From: Anoxynatronum sp033549305
Lineage (GTDB): Bacteria; Bacillota; Clostridia; Peptostreptococcales; Tindalliaceae
NCBI GenBank assembly: GCA_033549305.1
Contig: JAWSUV010000001.1
Span: 1 to 64,000, forward strand
Length of the DNA: 64,000 nucleotides
Direction: 5' to 3'
Under the pieces are notes generated by a model, which saw only the letters and a list, made by a program, of their open reading frames with translations, did not search any database and was not told the origin of the DNA. A program made the position numbers and the translations under genes. This document shows, one piece after another, positions 43,447 to 49,838 of this stretch; the first letter of the stretch is position 1, and each line of letters begins with the position of its first letter.

Positions 43447-44235
43447 TCATCTTAACAGCCAATGCACCAGAAATAAGTAAACAACAGGGGTCGTAAACAA
43501 AATGCTGTCAAACCGGTCCAGTACGCCTCCGTGCCCGGGAAAAAGGCGCCCAAAATCCTTGATCCCCACCGTTCGCTTGATCAAAGAAGCTGCCAAGTCG
43601 CCCAGCTGCGAAAAAACAGCGCCAATCAATCCCAGTATTATCAGGGCTGTTAGATGCTCCGGCATGAAAAGCAGTGCAAAAATAAGCGATCCAAGGATGC
43701 TGCCGGCTATCCCGCCAATGGCTCCTTCAATGGTTTTTTTGGGGCTGATGGAAGGACACAGCTTATGGCGGCCGATGCCGCATCCAATTAAGTAAGCACC
43801 GGAGTCACAGGACCAGGAAATAATGAAGACCAGCCAGACCGCGTGAGATAACGCCAGTTGCTCAATGAAGGCAAGGGGAATCAACAGTAACGTGACATAG
43901 GTAAATCCAAACCAGGTGATCATCATATCTTCAAATCGATGTCGATGGTGTGTCATCACCCAGTAAATCAAGAAAGCCATCAACACCAGCGGCAGGATTG
44001 TGTCAAGAGAGCTGGTCCCATCCGCCGCTATCAGCACCCCATAAACTGACAGTGTACCGGCATACCCAACCCAGGGGACCGGTTGATAAGTGCATCCACT
44101 GACACTGGTATAAAATTCATGCAGACCGATCAAGGTGACGATCAACAATGACACCGTCAAGAGCCTGCCGCCTTGTAATAACACAAAAAAAAGGATTGGA
44201 AGTCCTAATACTGTTGTTAAGATGCGTTTGCCCAC
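43447..44235 (-). CDS. cdsA: Phosphatidate cytidylyltransferase
   Basis: Membrane enzyme forming CDP-diacylglycerol from CTP. 262 residues with about seven hydrophobic segments. The C-terminal signature is visible: SPKKTIEGAIGG, GDLAASLIKR and KDFGRLFPGHGGVLDRFD. GUG 44235 follows AAGGGGG. It is 12 nt after uppS and feeds PgsA. Confidence 0.95.
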   Translation of the reverse strand: MGKRILTTVLGLPILFFVLLQGGRLLTVSLLIVTLIGLHEFYTSVSGCTYQPVPWVGYAGTLSVYGVLIAADGTSSLDTILPLVLMAFLIYWVMTHHRHRFEDMMITWFGFTYVTLLLIPLAFIEQLALSHAVWLVFIISWSCDSGAYLIGCGIGRHKLCPSISPKKTIEGAIGGIAGSILGSLIFALLFMPEHLTALIILGLIGAVFSQLGDLAASLIKRTVGIKDFGRLFPGHGGVLDRFDSILFTTPVVYLFLVHWLLR

Positions 44236-44247
44236 TTTTTTGCCCCC

Positions 44248-44997
44248 TTAGGAGAGTCCACCATATCTACGCTGCCTTTTCTGATAGTCCCGGATGGCTT
44301 CGATGAGATGTTCACCACGGAAATCGGGCCAGAGAATATTCGTGAAGTAGAGTTCAGTGTATGCAATCTGCCAGAGCAGGAAGTTGCTGATGCGTTTCTC
44401 GCCACTTGTTCGAATAAGTAGATCAGGATCAGGCATGTTGCGGGTATCCAGGAATGACTGAACCCATTCTTCGTTAACCTGATCCTGTCGAAAAGCGGGA
44501 TGTTGAGACTCCTTGATCATTTCCGTTACTGCCCGGGTTATTTCATTTCTTGCTCCGTAATTCAGCGCGATATTCATGATCAGTCCCTGATTGTGGCACG
44601 TTTTCTTTTTCGCGTGAATGATTTCTTTGCGCACCTGATCAGAGAATCCGGACAAATCACCGATTGTCTGGATGACAACTCCCTGGCTGTTAAGTTCATC
44701 GATTTCCTTCTTCAAATATTCTACCAGAAGTTTCATGAGGAACGATACCTCATCGGCAGGTCTTTTCCAGTTTTCCGTCGAAAAAGCATAGAGCGTCATC
44801 ATGGATATTTTCAGATCGGAGGCTGTGCGAATTACATCCCGGATGGCCTCCACACCCTGCTGGTGTCCGGCACTGCGGGGCAACTTGTGTTTTTTCGCCC
44901 AGCGTCCATTACCATCCATGATGATGGCAACATGCCGGGGAATGTTTGCGTCTATCAGCAAGTCTTCTTCTCGTTTGTCTTTTACCCATATACTCAT
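44248..44997 (-). CDS. uppS: Undecaprenyl diphosphate synthase
   Basis: Cis-prenyltransferase making the C55 lipid carrier for wall synthesis. 249 residues: HVAIIMDGNGRWAKK with the catalytic Asp, GHQQGVEAIRDV, YAFSTENWKRP, and the C-terminal DLLIRTSGEKRISNFLLW and TELYFTNILWPDF. AUG 44997 follows GAGGTG; an upstream in-frame AUG is too close. A GC-rich hairpin precedes it. Confidence 0.96.
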   Translation of the reverse strand: MSIWVKDKREEDLLIDANIPRHVAIIMDGNGRWAKKHKLPRSAGHQQGVEAIRDVIRTASDLKISMMTLYAFSTENWKRPADEVSFLMKLLVEYLKKEIDELNSQGVVIQTIGDLSGFSDQVRKEIIHAKKKTCHNQGLIMNIALNYGARNEITRAVTEMIKESQHPAFRQDQVNEEWVQSFLDTRNMPDPDLLIRTSGEKRISNFLLWQIAYTELYFTNILWPDFRGEHLIEAIRDYQKRQRRYGGLS

Positions 44998-45018
44998 AAA
45001 ATGCACCTCAACAATCAG

Positions 45019-45041
45019 AAGCCCCCTTGTGCAGGGGGCTT
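45019..45041 (-). promoter_or_regulatory. GC-rich hairpin between the 62-residue gene and uppS
   Basis: AAGCCCCCT and AGGGGGCTT pair (9 bp, 5-nt loop) and overlap the upstream stop codon. No U-tract follows, so efficient termination is unlikely. It may protect or separate mRNA segments. Confidence 0.5.
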
Positions 45042-45228
45042 AAAAATAGGCAATCAATAATTCGGTCATTGTCTCGTCGCTGAGGCAGCGTTGTCGGATC
45101 ACTCTGGCAACACCCTTCGTTTTCATGCCTGCGGCAGTAAGATCCTTCACTTCGTAAACAATCCCATATTCATCGAGGCGCCTCATCCCCTCTGATAAAA
45201 CCAGGCCAAGGACATCCGGTGAATTCAA
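45040..45228 (-). CDS. Small conserved-looking hypothetical protein (62 aa)
   Basis: I do not recognise this family. The 62-residue frame fills the space between frr and uppS. It starts at UUG 45228, 8 nt after GGAGG, which is formed by the last codons of frr, so translation is coupled. The sequence has an amphipathic start (VLGLVLSEGMRRLDEYG), a middle YEVKDLTAAG, and a basic RVIRQRCL stretch before TELLIAYF. There is no signal peptide or membrane segment. A strong hairpin begins at its stop. Position in a translation operon suggests an RNA- or protein-binding role, but nothing proves it. Confidence 0.7.
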   Translation of the reverse strand: MNSPDVLGLVLSEGMRRLDEYGIVYEVKDLTAAGMKTKGVARVIRQRCLSDETMTELLIAYF

Positions 45229-45231
45229 TGA

Positions 45232-45792
45232 CTAAACCTCCAAAATATCTTTATCTTTGATTTCAACCATTTCGTCAATCTTTTTGATGTATTTATCAGT
45301 CAATTTTTGAATCTCATCCTGTGCCTGCTTCAAGTCATCTTCTGTCAGTTCGCCTGCTTTTTCCATCTTTTTCAAGTCATCGTTTCCGCTGCGCCGTTCA
45401 TTGCGGATGGCCACACGACCTTCTTCAGCCTTTGCTCTAACCACTTTCGTCAAGTCCCGCCGACGTTCTTCTGTCAACTGCGGAATCGCTAAACGGATAA
45501 TTTTCCCGTCATTGGAAGGATTAATGCCTAGATCTGATTTTTGGATAGCTTTCTCAATCTCCTTCAAGATGGATGGATCAAATGGCTGGATGGTAATCAG
45601 CCGTGGCTCAGGTGCAGCTACCGTAGCGATTTGCCTCAGAGGCATGGGAGAACCATAATACTCAACAGAAATTCTGTCAAGCATTGCAGGATTTGCCCGA
45701 CCGGCTCGGATGCTGTTAAACTCTTCCTGTACAACAGAAACCGTCTTTTTCATTTTTTCTTCGATCGTCCTATGGACTTCCAACTGCATCAT
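45232..45792 (-). CDS. frr: Ribosome recycling factor
   Basis: Splits post-termination ribosomes with EF-G. 186 residues, normal length: FNSIRAGRANPAMLDRI, PEPRLITIQPFD and RRDLTKVVRAKAEEGRVA (given in part: TKVVRAKAE). The AUG at 45792 follows AAAGGGGG; a second AUG is adjacent. It is 14 nt after pyrH. Confidence 0.97.
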   Translation of the reverse strand: MMQLEVHRTIEEKMKKTVSVVQEEFNSIRAGRANPAMLDRISVEYYGSPMPLRQIATVAAPEPRLITIQPFDPSILKEIEKAIQKSDLGINPSNDGKIIRLAIPQLTEERRRDLTKVVRAKAEEGRVAIRNERRSGNDDLKKMEKAGELTEDDLKQAQDEIQKLTDKYIKKIDEMVEIKDKDILEV

Positions 45793-45806
45793 TTTTGCCC
45801 CCTTTG

Positions 45807-46517
45807 TTAACTGTGAATGTAAGTGCCAATGGCTTTCCCCAATACCACATTTTTGATGTTTTCAGGGTTGTCCAGCCCAAACACTTTAATGGGAATTTGA
45901 TTGTCCATGCACAGGGAAGTAGCCGTGGAATCCATGATTTTTAGACCCATGTTCAGGATGTCAATATAGCTGAGGTCTAATAACTTGCTCGCATCTTCGT
46001 TTTCATTAGGATCTTTATCATAAACAGCGTCCACTTTTTTTGCCAGTAAAATCACTTCTGCTTCGATTTCAGCAGCGCGCAGGGCAGCGGTCGTATCCGT
46101 CGAAAAATATGGGTTGCCTGTTCCAGCCGCAAAGATCACGACACGGTTTTTTTCCAAGTGCCTGACAGCTCTCCTCCGGATATAAGGTTCAGCAATCTGT
46201 CTCATTTCAATCGCTGTCTGAACCCGGGTAACCACTTCGATATTTTCCAGCGCATCCTGCAATGCCAGACTGTTTATCACAGTCGCCATCATCCCCATGT
46301 AATCCGCTGTTGTGCGGTCCATATTCGTACCGCTTCTGCCACGCCAAAAATTTCCGCCGCCGACAACGATCGCCACCTGAACACCCATATCAACCACTTC
46401 TTTAATTTGCAGGGCTATTTTTTGTATGGTTCCTGTATCCAGCCCGAAACCCCGCTCTCCTGCCAATGCTTCTCCACTGAGTTTAAGCAGGATCCGCTTA
46501 TACAAAGGTTTATCCAT
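45807..46517 (-). CDS. pyrH: UMP kinase
   Basis: Hexameric bacterial UMP kinase, feeding UDP/CTP synthesis. 236 residues: LLKLSGEALAGERGFG, VVGGGNFWRGR, FAAGTGNPYFSTDT and KVDAVYDKDP. AUG 46517 follows CAGGAGAG. It stands between tsf and frr as in most bacteria, after a hairpin. Confidence 0.96.
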   Translation of the reverse strand: MDKPLYKRILLKLSGEALAGERGFGLDTGTIQKIALQIKEVVDMGVQVAIVVGGGNFWRGRSGTNMDRTTADYMGMMATVINSLALQDALENIEVVTRVQTAIEMRQIAEPYIRRRAVRHLEKNRVVIFAAGTGNPYFSTDTTAALRAAEIEAEVILLAKKVDAVYDKDPNENEDASKLLDLSYIDILNMGLKIMDSTATSLCMDNQIPIKVFGLDNPENIKNVVLGKAIGTYIHS

Positions 46518-46576
46518 AAACTGACTCTCCTGTCCATGAGATTGTCTGGTGCCTGTTCGTCAGACTTCCATAGTGA

Positions 46577-46600
46577 ATGAGAACACCAATGTGTTCTCAT
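46577..46600 (-). terminator. Hairpin between tsf and pyrH, flanked by direct repeats
   Basis: ATGAGAACAC and GTGTTCTCAT form a 10-bp stem with an ATTG loop, followed by TCACTATGG rather than a U run. The sequence ATTCACTATG occurs on both sides (46607-46598 and 46578-46569). It is probably a partial terminator that sets the tsf to pyrH ratio (inference). Confidence 0.6.
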
Positions 46601-46610
46601 AGTGAATCAA

Positions 46611-47255
46611 TTACTGGATTTGTTTGGCAACTTCCTCGGCAAAATTCTCAGATTTCTTTTCAATCCCTTCACCAACTTCATAACGGGCAAAACGTCGAAT
46701 GCTGATGTTTTCTCCTATTTTCGCAATCTTATCGGTCAGCAGCTGGCGAACAGTCATATCAGGATCTTTAACAAAGTCCTGTTCCAGCAGGCAGACATCT
46801 TTAAAGTATTTCTCGATACGGCCTTCTACCATTTTATCGACAATCTTTTCTGGTTTTCCTTCATTCAGCGCCTGTTTACGCAAAATTTCTTTTTCTTTTA
46901 CTATCATATCCTGAGGGACGTCATCTCGGCTGACAAATTGAGGATTTGAAGCAGCAATTTGCATAGCGACATCTTTAACGAAAGTTCTAAATTCCTCATT
47001 TTTGGCAACAAAATCTGTTTCCGAGTTTACTTCAACCAACACGCCAATCCGTCCGCCATGAATGTATGCTTCAACAATCCCTTCGGCTGCAATGCGTCCA
47101 GCTTTTTTAGCAACAGCAGCCAGTCCTTTTTCCCGAAGAATTTCAATGGCTTTTTCAATATTCCCATCAACGTCAGTCAATGCCTTTTTGCAGTCCAGCA
47201 TACCCGCACCTGTTTTTTCTCTTAGTTCCTTAACCATTCCCGCCGTAATATTCAT
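46611..47255 (-). CDS. tsf: Elongation factor Ts, short form
   Basis: Nucleotide exchange factor for EF-Tu. The 214 residues are shorter than the 280-290 of E. coli or Bacillus and match the short class found in several clostridia. ITAGMVKELREKTGAGMLDCKKAL covers the UBA-like N-domain (given in part: VKELREKTGAGMLDCKKAL), and ETDFVAKNEEF marks the core. AUG 47255 follows GGAGGTCGAATTG; a longer frame is not needed. Confidence 0.95.
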   Translation of the reverse strand: MNITAGMVKELREKTGAGMLDCKKALTDVDGNIEKAIEILREKGLAAVAKKAGRIAAEGIVEAYIHGGRIGVLVEVNSETDFVAKNEEFRTFVKDVAMQIAASNPQFVSRDDVPQDMIVKEKEILRKQALNEGKPEKIVDKMVEGRIEKYFKDVCLLEQDFVKDPDMTVRQLLTDKIAKIGENISIRRFARYEVGEGIEKKSENFAEEVAKQIQ

Positions 47256-47285
47256 CAATTCGACCTCCATCATATTAATAAAGGC

Positions 47286-47318
47286 AAGGGGTGAAATGAT
47301 CATCGCATTTCCACCCTT
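47286..47318 (-). terminator. Imperfect hairpin between rpsB and tsf
   Basis: The minus strand can pair AAGGGTGGAAATG with CATTTCACCCCTT (two central mismatches), followed by GCCTTTATTAAT. A partial terminator at this place is known in E. coli. Confidence 0.5.
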
Positions 47319-47332
47319 ACCCTGTTGGATTT

Positions 47333-48052
47333 TTATGCTTTTTCTTCAGCGTCCTCAGCATCATCCAGAAAGCTCTGGCTGCCTTCAATGACTGCATTTG
47401 CCATGGTGGCTGTTAGCAGTTTTACCGCGCGGATCGCATCATCGTTACCAGGAATCACATAATCCACTTCATCAGGATCGCAGTTGGTATCCACAATGGC
47501 GATTACCGGAATGCCCAGCGTATGCGCTTCCAGAATGGCAATGCGTTCTTTCCGCGGATCAACCACAAAAAGTGCCTTCGGCATTTCTTTCATATCTTTA
47601 ATTCCGCCAAGGAATTTTTCAAGCCTTTCCATCTCATGCCTTAACTGGATAACTTCCTTCTTGGGCAGTACATCAAAAGTGCCGTCTTCATCCATCTTTT
47701 CAAGCTTTCTTAAGCGATCGATACGCAATTTGATGGTTTTGAAGTTAGTCATCATACCGCCCAGCCAACGCTGGTTAACAAAAAACATGCCGCAACGCTT
47801 TGCTTCTTCCTGGATGGACTCCTGCGCCTGCTTCTTGGTGCCGACGAAAAGAATTTTTCCACCATCTTCGACAATCTCTTTAATGGCCTGGTAAGCGGCA
47901 TCCACTTTTTTAACCGTCTTTTGCAGGTCGATGATGTAAATGCCATTGCGCTCCGTGAAAATGTACTCTGCCATCTTTGGGTTCCATCTTCTTGTCTGGT
48001 GTCCGAAATGAACACCTGCCTCCAACAATTGTTTCATTGATACTACACTCAT
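47333..48052 (-). CDS. rpsB: 30S ribosomal protein S2
   Basis: 239 residues with the S2 signatures LLEAGVHFGHQTRRWNPKM and PVIAIVDTNCDPDEVDYVIP; GTKKQAQESI is also typical. AUG 48052 follows AGGAGGTAATAGA. It has its own strong promoter and a folded leader. Confidence 0.97.
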   Translation of the reverse strand: MSVVSMKQLLEAGVHFGHQTRRWNPKMAEYIFTERNGIYIIDLQKTVKKVDAAYQAIKEIVEDGGKILFVGTKKQAQESIQEEAKRCGMFFVNQRWLGGMMTNFKTIKLRIDRLRKLEKMDEDGTFDVLPKKEVIQLRHEMERLEKFLGGIKDMKEMPKALFVVDPRKERIAILEAHTLGIPVIAIVDTNCDPDEVDYVIPGNDDAIRAVKLLTATMANAVIEGSQSFLDDAEDAEEKA

Positions 48053-48080
48053 TCTATTACCTCCTGTTTTGTTTTTCCTC

Positions 48081-48143
48081 CACTTTCTTCCACTTTATAT
48101 GACACCTGCATGAAGCAGGCACCGCCATATAAATCGGAAAGTG
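48081..48143 (-). promoter_or_regulatory. Three-tier leader hairpin of rpsB
   Basis: Nested complementary arms on the minus strand: CACTTTC with GAAAGTG (outer; 48143-48137 and 48087-48081), TTTATATG with CATATAAA (middle; 48133-48126 and 48101-48094), and CCTGC with GCAGG (inner). It fills most of the 105-nt leader and ends 28 nt before the AUG. It fits an S2-responsive or other autoregulatory leader, but no known class was matched. Confidence 0.6.
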
Positions 48144-48163
48144 TGTGATTTGATACCCATAGT

Positions 48164-48192
48164 ATTTTATCACAGGCTTTGCCTGTAATCAA
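48164..48192 (-). promoter_or_regulatory. Promoter of rpsB with palindromic spacer
   Basis: TTGATT (48192-48187), 17-nt spacer, TAAAAT (48169-48164) with extended -10 TGA. The spacer holds the inverted repeat ACAGGC-AAA-GCCTGT (48186-48172). Confidence 0.85.
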
Positions 48193-48241
48193 TCAGTTTT
48201 TTGAGACGTCCAAATTTTAGTGTTTATTATTTCTCATGTTC

Positions 48242-48883
48242 TCAGAAATTTTTCTGATCGCTTAATTCTTCCTGCTTCCTGGATATAAACGCGATAATTT
48301 GATCTTGTTTCTCTTCACAGACATTCTCGAACTGGAGCCCCAGCCGGTAACGTTTCTCTTTTCCGATACGCGTTGTGCGAACAATGCGGGCTGAAACAGA
48401 AGCAACATCTTCATCAAAGAAAAGCTGGCACTCCGTCCTCTCGTCAAGGTAGAATGGCTGGGGCGATATGGCACTGACCCCGCCGGCACTGATATCTTTG
48501 ATGATAATCTCACAGGATTTTTCACTCACCAAGCTTTTCAGCATGCCTGTCATCTCGCATTTAAAGCGATGGTGCTCTCGCCTCTGTGTTCTTCGCAACT
48601 GAGAAATAATGGAAATCTGGTATAACGCAGCATTTTCGTCCTGTATTTTCTTCACGAAGGCAACGGTCAAATAATAAATACCCTCATCACGGTAGAACGA
48701 GAGATCCGCTTTTTGACCAATGCGAACAGGATACTCAATGCCACGAATTTCGGGAGCTGATATATAGTAAAATTCGCTGTCCATATTCATTACCTGTGCA
48801 TGAAAGATTCTGGGTCCTTCCGGATTAATGGGGTGATGAATTTGGATATCAACTCTGTCCCCCATTTCCAGCATTAACTCCAT
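48242..48883 (-). CDS. PilZ-domain c-di-GMP receptor, YcgR-like
   Basis: Likely c-di-GMP-binding flagellar brake. 213 residues: N-terminal YcgR_N-like beta domain (about 1-90) and C-terminal PilZ domain with the ligand motif RRTQRREHHR (RxxxR) and DISAGGVSA (D/NxSxxG), both intact. AUG follows AGGAGGTGGCAGC. It lies after the codY terminator, with only 28 nt in between and no visible promoter. In B. subtilis the interval between codY and rpsB holds the large flagellar/chemotaxis operon; here this single gene is all that stands there. Confidence 0.9.
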   Translation of the reverse strand: MELMLEMGDRVDIQIHHPINPEGPRIFHAQVMNMDSEFYYISAPEIRGIEYPVRIGQKADLSFYRDEGIYYLTVAFVKKIQDENAALYQISIISQLRRTQRREHHRFKCEMTGMLKSLVSEKSCEIIIKDISAGGVSAISPQPFYLDERTECQLFFDEDVASVSARIVRTTRIGKEKRYRLGLQFENVCEEKQDQIIAFISRKQEELSDQKNF

Positions 48884-48911
48884 GCTGCCACCTCCTGTAT
48901 GATGACAATGT

Positions 48912-48941
48912 AAAAAGAAGTCATTGATAACGACTTCTTTT
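48912..48941 (-). terminator. Rho-independent terminator of codY
   Basis: AAAAGAAGTC and GACTTCTTTT pair (10 bp, 9-nt loop) with a T run on the minus strand. It starts 21 nt after codY. Confidence 0.88.
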
Positions 48942-48962
48942 ATATCCTAATTTGGAACGCCC

Positions 48963-49742
48963 TTATCTTTTTACCTTCCGCAACTCTTCCAGCAGCCGCG
49001 TATTCAGAATTCTGATATGCGTCCCCTTCATTCCAAGAGATCTTGACTCGATTACACCGGCACTTTCAAACTTTCTCAGGGCATTCACGATCACAGAGCG
49101 TGTAATGCCCACTCGGTCAGCAATTTTGCTGGCAACCAGCAGGCCTTCCGTACCATTTAACTCGTTAAAAATATGCTCCACTGCCTCCAGTTCAGAATAA
49201 GACAGGGTATCGATGGCCATTTTTACCACAGCTTTTTTTCTGGCCTCTTCTTCTATTTCATCAGATTTTGCCCTTAGAATTTCCAAACCCACTACTGTTG
49301 CGCTGTATTCTGCCATCACCAGATCTTCATCTGTAAATTCCTTGTCATGCCGGGCCAAAACCATTGTGCCCAAGCGCTGTGCGCTGCCGTTGAGGGGAAC
49401 AACCGTCACCAGTTTGTTGTAACTCTGCACATCGTATTTAAATAGTTTTAACAGGGCATCTTTAGTGATATTTGATTGTGTTTCCGTCACTTGCAGCAAC
49501 TGCTCATTATACTCCTCAGGAAATCTCTTTTCTCCTGTCTGCTCATCCAGTATGATCGGACAGTCGGATGTGTCGGTCAGGCTGACACCCAGTACTTTAC
49601 CTTTTGAACTTGACACATACACATTCGCATCAAGAATGTCGCTGAGAATGCGGCAGAGTTCATTAAAGGACACTGCATTTTCTGACGATTTTTGAAGAAT
49701 CGAGTTAATTCTTCGTGTTTTTTCTAACAATGATGCTGACAT
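48963..49742 (-). CDS. codY: GTP-sensing global repressor CodY
   Basis: Represses nutrient-scavenging genes when branched-chain amino acids and GTP are plentiful. 259 residues: N-terminal GAF ligand domain (1-155) and C-terminal winged helix with ASKIADRVGITRSVIVNALR. AUG follows AAAGGAGG. A CodY-box-like site and an inverted repeat lie upstream, pointing to autoregulation. The partners xerC, hslV and hslU, common upstream of codY, are absent here; topA is adjacent. Confidence 0.96.
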   Translation of the reverse strand: MSASLLEKTRRINSILQKSSENAVSFNELCRILSDILDANVYVSSSKGKVLGVSLTDTSDCPIILDEQTGEKRFPEEYNEQLLQVTETQSNITKDALLKLFKYDVQSYNKLVTVVPLNGSAQRLGTMVLARHDKEFTDEDLVMAEYSATVVGLEILRAKSDEIEEEARKKAVVKMAIDTLSYSELEAVEHIFNELNGTEGLLVASKIADRVGITRSVIVNALRKFESAGVIESRSLGMKGTHIRILNTRLLEELRKVKR

Positions 49743-49768
49743 TACTGAACCTCCTTTTAGTTGTCATG

Positions 49769-49793
49769 GTTATATGATGTCCTTTCATATAAC
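49769..49793. promoter_or_regulatory. 25-bp inverted repeat upstream of codY
   Basis: GTTATATGA and TCATATAAC are perfect 9-bp arms with a 7-bp spacer, 27 nt before the codY AUG. Either an operator or an RNA hairpin near the ribosome site. No U-tract follows. Confidence 0.65.
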
Positions 49794-49823
49794 GCGCTTT
49801 CTATATAATCAAATCCTATCATA

Positions 49824-49838
49824 ATTATTCTAAAAATT
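49824..49838. promoter_or_regulatory. CodY-box-like site
   Basis: AATTTTTAGAATAAT on the minus strand matches 12 of 15 positions of the CodY consensus AATTTTCWGAAAATT. It overlaps the topA stop codon, about 82 bp before the codY start. Confidence 0.5.

Noticed and set aside
45019..45041. Rho-independent terminator before uppS
   Set aside because: The stem is stable, but no U-tract follows on either strand, so it is listed only as a hairpin.
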